From Gemmatimonadota bacterium (GTDB lineage: Bacteria; Gemmatimonadota; Gemmatimonadetes; Gemmatimonadales; Gemmatimonadaceae), in NCBI GenBank assembly GCA_028287305.1, contig JAQBPX010000010.1:1-37031 (forward strand): 37,031 bases of DNA. Reading direction: 5' to 3'. The position numbers were made by a program, and so were the translations under genes. The notes under the pieces are model-generated. The model was not told the DNA's origin and searched no databases. It saw only the letters and a list, made by a program, of their open reading frames with translations. This document shows positions 26,494 to 35,195 of the stretch, piece after piece. How positions within the stretch are numbered: position 1 is the first letter of the stretch; each line of letters begins with the position of its first letter.

Positions 26494-27428
26494 GTCCCCT
26501 CCCCTCCCTCATTCAGCCATCGCCCGGCCCGCGCGTCCGCACCGGCGGCGAGCGGGTCGAGACGTGTCGTGCGGTCATCCGGCAGCTGGTGCCGAAACCA
26601 CGTGCGCTGCCGCTTGGCGTACTGCCTGGTCTCGATCACGACCCGCTCGCGCGCCTCGCGCTCGCTGACCCGGCCCTCGACCAACTCCAGCATCACGCCA
26701 TATCCGGAGGAATTCCACGCCGGCGCACCGGCAGGGACTGCGTGGCGCAACGCCGCCACCTCGTCCAGCCAGCCCGCTTCGAAAAAGGCATCCACTCGCC
26801 GGGCGATGCGCTCCCCGAGGGCCTCGCCCGGATCGACGACAAGATAGCGCGCGGCGCGGCGCGCGGGGCGGGCCGCGTGCCGATGCCACTCCGAGAGGGG
26901 CCGACCCGAGAGCCGCGCGACCATGATCGCGCGAATGAGCTGCGCGCGGCCGAGATGGGCGCGCGCCGGATCCAGAGCGGCGCAGCGTTCGCGGAGCTCG
27001 CCGAGCGCGAGCGGCGCGAGCTCCCGCTCGATCGCGTCGCGGTCGGCTGGATCGAGTACCGGCTCCTCGAAGAGTGGCTCGAAGAGCGCGCGCAGGTAGA
27101 AGCCGGTGCCGCCGACGATCACCGGCACCCGGCCCGCCACGCGCGCTTCATCGATCCATCGGTCCGCCGCGTCGGCCCACTGCACGGCGTTGTACCGCAC
27201 GGTGGGTTCCACCACGTCGATCCCCACGTGGGGCACGGTCGCCCGCTCGCTCGCGGAGGGCTTCGCGGTGCCGATGTCGAAGCCGCGGTAGACCTGGCGG
27301 GAATCGGCGCTGATGATGGTCACCGGCACGCGCGCAGCCAGGGCCATCGCCACCGCCGACTTGCCCGCGGCCGTGGGGCCGCAGAGCACCAGGACGTCAG
27401 CGCCTGCCGAAGCGGCGCTCGAGCTCAT
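26490..27428 (-). CDS. miaA: tRNA dimethylallyltransferase
   Basis: MiaA adds dimethylallyl to A37 of tRNAs reading UNN codons. The 312-residue product has the P-loop VLCGPTAAGKSAVA, DSRQVYRGFDIGTAKP, HVGIDVVEP, VIVGGTGFYLRAL, AWNSSGYGVML and the C-terminal TRQYAKRQRTWFR, all typical. The ATG at 27428 is inside mutL, giving a 32-bp overlap in another frame; the mutL-miaA order is common. A GTG further in would cut too close to the P-loop. Confidence 0.95.
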   Translation of the reverse strand: MSSSAASAGADVLVLCGPTAAGKSAVAMALAARVPVTIISADSRQVYRGFDIGTAKPSASERATVPHVGIDVVEPTVRYNAVQWADAADRWIDEARVAGRVPVIVGGTGFYLRALFEPLFEEPVLDPADRDAIERELAPLALGELRERCAALDPARAHLGRAQLIRAIMVARLSGRPLSEWHRHAARPARRAARYLVVDPGEALGERIARRVDAFFEAGWLDEVAALRHAVPAGAPAWNSSGYGVMLELVEGRVSEREARERVVIETRQYAKRQRTWFRHQLPDDRTTRLDPLAAGADARAGRWLNEGGEGT

Positions 27429-29160
27429 CCCAGCCAAGCTGCACGATGGTGGAGCGGCCGTGCACGTCATGCGCGGGCAACGTGGTGTCGCGCAGCGCCA
27501 CGAAGAGCGCGCGCATCTCGCCGGCGGAGAGTGCGTCGCCCGCCTTCACCGCCGCCTTGCAGGCGACGGTGGCGGCCAGCCGCTCGTGCCGGGCGTGCAC
27601 CGCCGCGAAGCGGTCGCCCGTGAGTGACGCGAGCGTCTCGCGCAGGCAGCGCTCGGCGTCGAAGCGCGGATGCGGCGCCGGCACCGCATGCACCAGGATC
27701 GAGTGTCCGCCAAATGCCTCCGCCTCGAAGCCCAGCTTCTGCAGCAGGTCACTGTTCGACTCGAATGCCTCCTCCTCCTCGGGCGTGAGGTGGAGCGTGA
27801 GCGGAAAGAGCAGGCGCTGCGACGGCGCGTCGCCGCGCGCGAGTGCCCCCATGAACTGCTCGTAGAGGATTCGCTCGTGCGCCGAGTGCTGGTCGATGAG
27901 CACCACGCCGTCGCCGGCTTCGAACATCATCCAGGTGCGGCGAAGCTGGAGCAGCGGCGGCACTGGCTCATCCACGGCGGCGGGCTCGCGCGAGTCCGGG
28001 GCAGCTCCGGTCTCCATGGGCTCCTCGTCGACGAACAGCGGACCGTCGGCGTCGAAGGCGGGGCGCATGGCCTCCACGTCCACCGGCGGACTGCCGTACA
28101 CCGGCGCCGCGGCGGCGGGCCACGCCGTGCGACCGAACATCGCGCCGCTGTCGAAGGTGCCGAGCGCGCGTCGTACGGCGGCTTCCACCGCGCGCTCGAG
28201 CACCCAGCGATCGTGGAAGCGGACCTCGGTCTTGGCCGGGTGAACGTTGACGTCGATGCCGTTGGCGGGCATCACGATCTCGAGGAAGAGCGCCGGGCGC
28301 ACGCCCGCGGGAATGGTCGAGCGATACGCGGCCTCCGCCGCGCGCACGAGTCCCGTGTCGCGAATCGCGCGACCGTTCACCGCGATGTGTACGCGCCGCG
28401 ACGCCAGTCCCACGTCGGCGGGACGCTCGACCAGGCCGCAGGTGTGCGTGGGTCCGCTCACGTCATCCACCGCGAGGAACCGCTCGGCGTATGGCCCGCC
28501 CCAGAGCGCGGCGATGCGGTCGCGAAGGTCGCGGGCCGGCGGCAGCGTGAACATCGCCTTGCCGTCCTGGCGCGCCACGATGCGCACGTCGCGCCGCACG
28601 AGCGCGATGGTGGTGAGCGTGTCGGCAATGGCGCGCCACTCGGAGCGCGCGCCGCGCAGGAATCGCTGCCGCGCCGGCGCGTTGTAGAAGAGCTGCGAGA
28701 CTTCCACAGTGGTGCCGCGACGTCGCGCGGCGGGCTCGGCACCCAGCAGCTCCCCCGCCGCGGACCGGATGCGCGTGCCCTCGCCGTCCGCCGGTGCCGT
28801 GTCGATGCGCAGCATGGAGACGGAGGAGATCGCCGGCAGCGCCTCGCCGCGGAACCCGAAGCTGGCCACCCCAACGAGGTCCGACGCCACGCGAATCTTG
28901 GAGGTGGCATGCCGTGCGAGCGCGAGGATCGCATCGTCGCGCTGCATCCCGGTACCGTCGTCGCTCACGCGGATCAGGCGCTTGCCGCCGTCCTCCACGT
29001 CCACTTCCACGGAGGTCGCGCCCGCGTCGAGCGCATTCTCCACCAGCTCCTTCACGACGGAGGCCGGTCGCTCCACCACCTCGCCGGCGGCGATCTGGTC
29101 GGCGACCGCACTGGGCAGGACCGCGATGCGGCCGAGGGGAGACACGAGGGATGAGGACAT
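27397..29160 (-). CDS. mutL: DNA mismatch repair protein MutL
   Basis: MutL couples mismatch recognition by MutS to strand removal. The 587-residue protein has the GHKL ATPase N-terminus (IAAGEVVERPASVVKELVENALDAGA, VSDDGTGM, ARHATSKI, SFGFRGEALPAISSV), a polar linker (about 340-400), and the C-terminal dimerisation domain. The endonuclease motif DQHAxxExxxxE is present as DQHSAHERILYE (423-434), and Cys534 in ACKAAVKAGD is kept. The third metal motif (CPHGRP) reads DVHGRS (565-570), so its Cys is replaced by Asp. It begins 32 bp after the BatD/E gene and overlaps miaA. Confidence 0.96.
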   Translation of the reverse strand: MSSSLVSPLGRIAVLPSAVADQIAAGEVVERPASVVKELVENALDAGATSVEVDVEDGGKRLIRVSDDGTGMQRDDAILALARHATSKIRVASDLVGVASFGFRGEALPAISSVSMLRIDTAPADGEGTRIRSAAGELLGAEPAARRRGTTVEVSQLFYNAPARQRFLRGARSEWRAIADTLTTIALVRRDVRIVARQDGKAMFTLPPARDLRDRIAALWGGPYAERFLAVDDVSGPTHTCGLVERPADVGLASRRVHIAVNGRAIRDTGLVRAAEAAYRSTIPAGVRPALFLEIVMPANGIDVNVHPAKTEVRFHDRWVLERAVEAAVRRALGTFDSGAMFGRTAWPAAAAPVYGSPPVDVEAMRPAFDADGPLFVDEEPMETGAAPDSREPAAVDEPVPPLLQLRRTWMMFEAGDGVVLIDQHSAHERILYEQFMGALARGDAPSQRLLFPLTLHLTPEEEEAFESNSDLLQKLGFEAEAFGGHSILVHAVPAPHPRFDAERCLRETLASLTGDRFAAVHARHERLAATVACKAAVKAGDALSAGEMRALFVALRDTTLPAHDVHGRSTIVQLGWDELERRFGRR

Positions 29161-29192
29161 CGTGCCGGAAGCTATTGGGGACGCAGGTGGAA

Positions 29193-31568
29193 TCAATCGC
29201 TGCCGGGCGCGATCGGCTGCAGCATGTCGCTGCTCACCCACCCTTCGGCGCCACCGTCCACGCGAACGCGCACCCACACGCCCTGCTGGCCGAGGCGGCG
29301 CACGATCTCCCCTCGCACCACGTCGGCGCCGGCGTCGCCGCCGAGCGTGGGATCGTCGCGCAACCGATCGGCGCCGCGCACCACGGCGAGCTTGCGCACG
29401 TCGGTGCGCTCGTCGAGCAGCAGGCCGGATGCTCCCACGAGCACTGCGGCGCCACCTGCAACCAGCACCCACGCTCGTGGCAGGAGTCGCCCGCGCGCGC
29501 GCGCGAACGCCGCGGCACACGCCGCGAGCCAGAGCACCGCAGCGCAGAGCGCAACCGTGGAGCGCGGCAGCGCGGGCAGCCATCCGGGATTGCGCATGCC
29601 GAGCGGCGCGATGTCGTCCAGGTGGGCGCGCGCGTCGCCAGAGGCAGGCTCGAAATCGAGCGCGACGCGCCAGCCGCGCACCGCGGTCACCGTGTCGCCT
29701 GCCGCAAAGGCCGCCGTGCCCAGGTTCGCCCACGCATCGGCGGCGCGCGGGGCAGCGATGGTCACGACCCGGAAGGTGGACTCCGCCGCCGCAAAATCGC
29801 GCTGCTCGTACTGCTGCACGCCATCGCTGAATGCCGCGGCAGGATCCTGGGCGGACGCATGCAGCGCGCTGGCCCCGAGGCCGACTGCCAGCAACAGCAG
29901 CGCGAGTGGTGACACGCCGGCAAGCTCCACGCGGTGCAGCGCCTCATCGTCCACGCGGCGGTAGAGCGCGAGCGCGCGCGCGGAGGCATCGGGGGGAGCC
30001 GCCGCGTGCGCGTACGCCGCCGCGTCGAGTTGCGAGAGCAGCGCCTCCACGTCCGCGGCAATATCGCCGGACACGCCGCCCAGCCGCAGCGCGCGCGCCA
30101 GCGCACCGGCGCGCGTGAACGGCTCCGCGGGAATGGAAAGGCGCGCGGCTAGCGCTTCCACCAGCGCGCGACGAACGCGTCGCGGCTCGCCCCCGTGGCG
30201 CCTCGCGACGTCGCGCAGCACGGCGCCAGCGTCTCGCTGGAGCACGAGCCGGCGCCGCCTCGTGCGCCACGACTCGGCGAGCGCCGGCAGCGGCGCGAGC
30301 GCGAGCAGCAACCAGAACGCGCCGTGCTGCGTGAACGGCGGCGCAATGTCGCCGCGGTACGTCCGGCGAATCGGTGCGGGTGGGACCACCGACGCGGTGT
30401 CGCTGCTCGCGAGCGTGCCCGCGCGCACGCTCACCGGCAGCGCGGGCGCCACCGACTCGCCATACTCGCGGCGCGAGGGATCGAACTGCGGATAGTGCAC
30501 GGGCGGCACCACCTGGTCGCCATCGCGGATGGGCGTGAGCACCCACTGAAACTCCTTGGAGCCGCGGATGCGGAGGCCCGACGAATCGGCCTCGACGCGC
30601 TCGTCACCGGCGACCAGCGAGGCCCACGGCACCTCGAGCTTCGGGCGTGGCAGCAGCTTGATGTTTCCCGACCCCGCCACCCGCACGATCAGGGTGATCG
30701 GGTCGCCCACGCGAGGATTGCCCGCCGCCAGTCGCGAGGACACCGTGAACGTTCCCACCGCGCCGCGATAATCCGCGGGCCGACCCGCGACCGGGGGAGC
30801 GATGGCGATCACCACCGCGCTATCGGTGGTGAGCTCTCGCGTCTCCTCGCGCGAGAAGAAGCTGGCGGAGAGCGGCAGCGCGTACGAGAGCTGCGCCGGG
30901 GGGATCACGAGGCGCCCCGGCAGCAGCGGGAAGAGTGCGCGGCGGTAGAGCAGCGACTCGAAGCATCCTCCCGCCGTGACCTTGCGACCGCCGTCACTCG
31001 CGCCGGGCGCGATGTCGTAGGCCAGCATCGCCGGCATGTCGGGAGGATAGAACGTGGGATTGCGCCGCAGGCGGTCGCGCACCGTGCGGTTGAGATGCAC
31101 GGCCACCTCGTAGTTCGCCTGCTGGCCGACGTACACGGTCTCCGGCGCGGCGAGCCCGCGCAGCTGGCGACCCGTGCCGGTGTCCACGCGGACGTCGGCG
31201 ATCACCTGCGGTTCCGGCGTCATGCGCTGGTCCACCGCCACGTACCGCCGTGCCGGAACGCGCGCGCTCTCGCTACCGGCGCGCACCTCGAACGCGGGAA
31301 TGGGATAGACGCCCGCGCGCGGCGCCACCACGATGAAGCGCCACTCGGCCATGACGGACGTGCCCTGCCGCTCGCGCGACACGCGCGGCACCGCCGAGGA
31401 GCGCAACACCGTAAGCTGGCCGAAGTCGGCGCTCGTGAGGTGCGGCACCACGGTGCCATCGATCCGCGCCGCGATGCTGACCTCGACCGGCGCGCAGACG
31501 CTCCCGGTGTCCGGCGCGTGCGCCGCGACCGAGAGCTGCGCGACGAGCGCCAGGGGCAGCAGCATCAC
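29193..31568 (-). CDS. BatD-BatE-like fusion: oxygen-tolerance domain, TPR, SH3-like domain
   Basis: This 791-residue exported membrane protein starts with a signal peptide (MLLPLALVAQLSVAAHA). The BatD-type beta-sandwich region follows (YVGQQANYEVAVHLNRTVRDRL..., YDIAPG), then a transmembrane helix near 420-440. A cytoplasmic-type helical stretch runs to an internal signal-peptide-like segment (553-574, ending LHASAQ). Two TPR-like helices follow (DAWANLGTAAFAAGD), then two hydrophobic segments and a C-terminal SH3-like domain (about 726-785, DVVRGEIVRRLGQQGVWVRVRVDGG). TPR plus SH3 is the BatE pattern. A GTG and an ATG one codon apart both overlap the upstream stop. Role: partner of the vWA proteins, inferred from context. 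Confidence 0.82.
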   Translation of the reverse strand: MMLLPLALVAQLSVAAHAPDTGSVCAPVEVSIAARIDGTVVPHLTSADFGQLTVLRSSAVPRVSRERQGTSVMAEWRFIVVAPRAGVYPIPAFEVRAGSESARVPARRYVAVDQRMTPEPQVIADVRVDTGTGRQLRGLAAPETVYVGQQANYEVAVHLNRTVRDRLRRNPTFYPPDMPAMLAYDIAPGASDGGRKVTAGGCFESLLYRRALFPLLPGRLVIPPAQLSYALPLSASFFSREETRELTTDSAVVIAIAPPVAGRPADYRGAVGTFTVSSRLAAGNPRVGDPITLIVRVAGSGNIKLLPRPKLEVPWASLVAGDERVEADSSGLRIRGSKEFQWVLTPIRDGDQVVPPVHYPQFDPSRREYGESVAPALPVSVRAGTLASSDTASVVPPAPIRRTYRGDIAPPFTQHGAFWLLLALAPLPALAESWRTRRRRLVLQRDAGAVLRDVARRHGGEPRRVRRALVEALAARLSIPAEPFTRAGALARALRLGGVSGDIAADVEALLSQLDAAAYAHAAAPPDASARALALYRRVDDEALHRVELAGVSPLALLLLAVGLGASALHASAQDPAAAFSDGVQQYEQRDFAAAESTFRVVTIAAPRAADAWANLGTAAFAAGDTVTAVRGWRVALDFEPASGDARAHLDDIAPLGMRNPGWLPALPRSTVALCAAVLWLAACAAAFARARGRLLPRAWVLVAGGAAVLVGASGLLLDERTDVRKLAVVRGADRLRDDPTLGGDAGADVVRGEIVRRLGQQGVWVRVRVDGGAEGWVSSDMLQPIAPGSD

Positions 31569-33265
31569 CAGTCCTTGCCGCCGGGCGGAGGCTCCACCTT
31601 GCTCTGCTTCTGCCGCTTGGCCTGGACCTGGCGTTCCTCGCGAGCCGCGCTGCCGAGCAGCTGGTCAGCCTGCGACTGCCCCAGCCCGCCGGCAGGAGTG
31701 GGCGCCTGGGCATCGGGACTGGGCTGGTCCTGCGAGTTGCCCCCTCCCCCGCCGCCGCCGCCGCCTCCGCCCTGCTGCTTCTTCCGCAGCGCGAGCTCGT
31801 AGTTCCACACCGCATCCATATCGGTGGGATTGCCGAGTAACACCTTCTTGTAGAGCGCCAGCGCGGCATCGAGCTCCGGCGCGGCGGCCTCACTCTCGGC
31901 CACCAGCCCCTTCTTCAGGTGCACGAGGCCCAGGTTGAAGGTCGCGCGATACTTCTCGTCCGCATCCGGGCTGTCCACCGCGCGCTCGAGCGCCTCGGTC
32001 GCGCGGTCGAGCGAATCCGCGGCGACGAGTGCCGTGCCGTAGTTGTAGAGCGCGCGCGGCGTGCGATCGCCGTTTTCCATCAGTGTGCGATACGCATTTG
32101 CCGCGTCGGCGAATCGGCCGCTGCGCCACGCGCGCGCAGCGGAATCCTCCGGACGCGCGCAGCCGTTGAGCGCGAGTGCGAACAGCAATGACGCCGCGAG
32201 GGCCGTGGTTTCGGCCGCCGCGCGCTTGCGCCGCCGTCCGTGCAGGTCGCCGAGAAAGGTGTCGAGGAGGAGCAGGAGCACCGCCGGGAGCAGGAAGAGC
32301 TGGAAGCGCGGCGTGGAGGTCTCACCGGCGCTGATGGTGCGCTGCTGCGTGCGGAGCGATGAGAGCGCCTGCCTGATACGCCCGGCCTTGTCGGACTGTT
32401 CGGCGGGGATGAAGGTGCCCTTCGCCGCCTCGGCCGCCGCTTGCAGGAGCTGGGGGTCGTACTTCGACACCACGACCTGTCCCTGGTCATCGCGCTTCAG
32501 CTCCACCGATCCGTCTGCGCTGCGCACGGGGATGTTGGCGCCCTGCGGCGTGCCGAAGCCCACGGTCACCAGGTAGATCCCCTGCTCGCCGGCGCGCTTC
32601 GCCTCGGCGATGATGTCGGCCTGGTCCTCGAATGCCTCGCCGTCACTCATCACCACGAGCGCCTTGTCCGCGCCGCTGTTGCTGAGCATCAGCAGGTCGG
32701 TGCCCTGCCTGATGGTCCTCGCAACGGAGCTGCCGGCCTGCCCCACCACGCTCGGGTCGAGGTTGTCGAGGAAGAGGTCGAGCGCGCCGGCATCGACAGT
32801 CAACGGGGACAGCACGTAGCTGCGGCCCGCAAAGGCGAGCATGCCGACTCGATCACCGCGCGACAGTTCCCGCAGCCGCCGCACCTCCTGCTTGAGGCGG
32901 TCCAGCCGGTTCGGCTTGTCGTCGGTGGCCATCATCGAGAGCGAGGCGTCGAGCGCGAGCACCATGTCGATGCCCTTCGTGCGCACGGCGCTGCGCTCCA
33001 CGCCCCAGCGCGGGCCGGAGACCGCGACGCCGAGCAGCGCGGCCGCCGTCGCCACGCGCGCCAGGCGCCAGCCCACCGGGCGCGTGAGGCCGGGCGGCAC
33101 CAGCCGGCTCACAACGTCGAGCTCACCGAGCTTCGCAAAGCGTTGCTGGCGCCGCAGCCAGCTGCGCCGCACGGCGAACCACGCGAGCGCGGGAAGCAGC
33201 ACCGCGAGCGGCAGCAGCCAGATGTAGTCGAACGACACGCCGAAGATGGTCACGTCGAAGCTCAC
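31565..33265 (-). CDS. BatB-BatC-like fusion: membrane vWA protein with TPR
   Basis: The 566-residue protein has transmembrane helices (about 14-32 and 68-84), then a von Willebrand A domain with MIDAS DASLS (Asp106, Ser108, Ser110) and MSDGE. Another helix (322-340) and an internal lipobox-like stretch ending ALNGC (Cys369) follow. TPR repeats come next (about 375-495, YNYGTALVAADSLDRATEAL; NLGLVHLKKG), then an 11-Gly run and a Gln/Pro/Lys-rich tail. BatB-BatC is the equivalent split pair in Bacteroidota and spirochaetes. GTG overlaps the batA stop. Probably a membrane scaffold worked on by the MoxR ATPase; exact function unknown. Confidence 0.88.
   Translation of the reverse strand: MSFDVTIFGVSFDYIWLLPLAVLLPALAWFAVRRSWLRRQQRFAKLGELDVVSRLVPPGLTRPVGWRLARVATAAALLGVAVSGPRWGVERSAVRTKGIDMVLALDASLSMMATDDKPNRLDRLKQEVRRLRELSRGDRVGMLAFAGRSYVLSPLTVDAGALDLFLDNLDPSVVGQAGSSVARTIRQGTDLLMLSNSGADKALVVMSDGEAFEDQADIIAEAKRAGEQGIYLVTVGFGTPQGANIPVRSADGSVELKRDDQGQVVVSKYDPQLLQAAAEAAKGTFIPAEQSDKAGRIRQALSSLRTQQRTISAGETSTPRFQLFLLPAVLLLLLDTFLGDLHGRRRKRAAAETTALAASLLFALALNGCARPEDSAARAWRSGRFADAANAYRTLMENGDRTPRALYNYGTALVAADSLDRATEALERAVDSPDADEKYRATFNLGLVHLKKGLVAESEAAAPELDAALALYKKVLLGNPTDMDAVWNYELALRKKQQGGGGGGGGGGGNSQDQPSPDAQAPTPAGGLGQSQADQLLGSAAREERQVQAKRQKQSKVEPPPGGKDW
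31739..31771 (-). repeat. Poly-glycine codon repeat in the BatB/C-like gene
   Basis: Eleven consecutive Gly codons (mostly GGC, some GGA and GGG), residues 499-509, lie between the TPR part and the tail. On the plus strand it reads as a CCG-rich triplet run. It may vary in length by slippage without a frameshift. Confidence 0.9.
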
Positions 33266-34254
33266 GGCAGTGGCCCCCGGCGCGCGGCGAGGGCGAGCTC
33301 CGCAATCAGCGCCAGCAAGCCGAGCGCGAGCGGCCAGCGAAAGAGCTCGGTGTAGCGCACGTAGCTGTGCGTCTGCACCGGCTCGCGCTCGAGCGTATTG
33401 ATCTGCTCGTAGATGCGCTCGAGGGCAGCCGCGTCGCGGGCGCGGAAGTACCGGCCGCCGGTGGTCTTCGCGATGTCGGTGAGCAGCGGCTCGTCGATCT
33501 TCACCGGCCGGTTCTCATAGCGCAGGCCGAAGAGCCCGCGGCCCACGGGCACGGGCGCCATCCCCTCGGTGCCGACTCCCACGGTGTACACGCGAATGCC
33601 GAATGCTGCCGCGGCGCGCGCCGCCGTGCGCGGATCGATGGCGCCGCGATTGTTCTCGCCGTCGGTGAGCAGCACCACCACCCGCGAGCGACCCGGTGCA
33701 TCGCGCAGGCGATTGGCCGAGGTGGCGATCGCGGTGCCGATGGCGGTGCCATCCTCGAGCTGGCCAGCAGCCAGGTTGTCGATGGCCGAGGTGACCACGG
33801 GGTAGTCCGTGGTGAGCGGGACCTGCGTGAGCGCCTCCGCGGCGAACGCCACCACGCCGATGCGATCCGACTTCCGCGCGAGCACGAAGCGCTTCACCAC
33901 GTCCTTCGCGACCTCGAGGCGATTCTGCGGCAGGAAGTCCTGCGCGAGCATGGAGCTCGAGAGGTCGATGGTGAGGACGATGTTGATGCCCTCGCTCGTG
34001 ACGCTCTCCGAGCGCCCACCCGCGCGCGGGCGCGCGAGCGCGACGACGAACGATGCGAGTGCCAGGTTGCGGAGGATGACGAGCGCCCGCGCCAGGGCGC
34101 GACCGGCGCGCGGTCCCCTGGCGAGCGTGCTCACGCGCGAGAAGACAATCGCCGGCGCGCGACGGCGACGTCGCCAGATCCACCACGCCGGCAGCGCGAG
34201 CAGCAGCACCAGCGCCCACGCCGACGTGAACTCCAGGGAGCCGAACTGGATCAT
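33262..34254 (-). CDS. BatA-like membrane von Willebrand A protein
   Basis: The 330-residue product has two N-terminal transmembrane helices (about 12-27 and 56-74), a vWA domain with a complete MIDAS DLSSS (Asp97, Ser99, Ser101), TAIGTAI and LLTDGENNRG, and a C-terminal helix (about 308-325). This is the BatA layout from the Bacteroides aerotolerance locus. The domain should face the periplasm and bind a partner by metal coordination. ATG overlaps the upstream TGA (ATGA), and GTG of the next gene overlaps its stop. The gene lies between a BatD-like and the BatB/C-like gene. Confidence 0.9.
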   Translation of the reverse strand: MIQFGSLEFTSAWALVLLLALPAWWIWRRRRRAPAIVFSRVSTLARGPRAGRALARALVILRNLALASFVVALARPRAGGRSESVTSEGINIVLTIDLSSSMLAQDFLPQNRLEVAKDVVKRFVLARKSDRIGVVAFAAEALTQVPLTTDYPVVTSAIDNLAAGQLEDGTAIGTAIATSANRLRDAPGRSRVVVLLTDGENNRGAIDPRTAARAAAAFGIRVYTVGVGTEGMAPVPVGRGLFGLRYENRPVKIDEPLLTDIAKTTGGRYFRARDAAALERIYEQINTLEREPVQTHSYVRYTELFRWPLALGLLALIAELALAARRGPLP

Positions 34255-35195
34255 GCGGCCGCCCTGGCCGGCACGGCCTCGGGGGGAAACGCGGCCGCAT
34301 GCTCGGCGGAAATCAGCGCGCGGCCCTCACGCCCCAGCTCGCGCGCACGCTCGTCACTCAACGGCCGGCGCGCGAACTTCGCGAGGTCAGCCTCCTCCAG
34401 CAGCCGCGAGAGCCGCTCGCGCGGAACGGTGGGCACGGCCTTCACCGCCTGCACCAGCTCGCGCGACGTGAGCGCCAGCGACGCCGCCTCGTGCCTCGCC
34501 GCGAGGTAGTCGCGCAGGATCTCGACCGCGAGCGCCACGTGCCGCACGCGCTCGCCTGCCGGAACCAGGCCCATCTTCTCCAGCCGGTCGAAATCGCGCT
34601 CCGCGCGCAGGAAGGGATCCTCGATCACCTGCGGTCCGCGCTCGCGCCGGCGACGCCACCACCAGATGAACCAGCCGAGGAGCGCCGCTGCCGCTGCGGC
34701 GACCAGCGCCCACACCCACCACGGGATGGCCGAGCCGAAGAATGGCGGGCGCGGCGGCTTCGGCACGCGCTCGGTGGAATCCCTGGGCAGCACGCTCCGC
34801 ACGAACACCTCGAGCGGGCCGAGCGACAGCGGCGTCTTGCCGCCACCGGGCAATTGCAGCGCGAGGCCGGTGAGCGCGATCGGCTGGTCGCCGATGTCCC
34901 ACGCCGCCAGGCGATACGTGGCGAGCTGCGTGAACGCACCGGGCGCGGCCGCGTCGGTCTTCACCACGCGCGGGTCGAGCGACTGCACCGGCGTGGACGA
35001 ATCCGGCGCGGCGGGAAAGAGGATCGTGGCGCCCGGCACGGACGTCACGCGCACCATCACGACGAAGGGCTGCCCCACCGTCACCGTCTCCGGCTGCACG
35101 CCCACCTGCACGCGCGGCGCCTGGGCGCGCAGCGCGCCCGCGCCGAGTGCCAGCACCGCGATCGCGCGCGTGGCGCGCAGCAGGCGCGCGATCAC
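34251..35195 (-). CDS. BatD/DUF4381-like membrane protein
   Basis: The 314-residue protein has a signal peptide (residues 1-25, ending LRAQA), a beta-rich external part opening with VGVQPETVTVGQPFVVMVRV (as in BatD-like oxygen-tolerance proteins), and a transmembrane helix at about 157-180. A basic stop-transfer segment (RRRRERG) and a cytoplasmic helical part (FDRLEKMGLVPAGE..., LAKFARRPLSDERAREL) follow; the last is like DUF4381 proteins of MoxR/vWA loci. Start GTG overlaps the DUF58 stop. The name is by pattern and neighbours, not by a firm family call. Confidence 0.7.
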   Translation of the reverse strand: MIARLLRATRAIAVLALGAGALRAQAPRVQVGVQPETVTVGQPFVVMVRVTSVPGATILFPAAPDSSTPVQSLDPRVVKTDAAAPGAFTQLATYRLAAWDIGDQPIALTGLALQLPGGGKTPLSLGPLEVFVRSVLPRDSTERVPKPPRPPFFGSAIPWWVWALVAAAAAALLGWFIWWWRRRRERGPQVIEDPFLRAERDFDRLEKMGLVPAGERVRHVALAVEILRDYLAARHEAASLALTSRELVQAVKAVPTVPRERLSRLLEEADLAKFARRPLSDERARELGREGRALISAEHAAAFPPEAVPARAAA

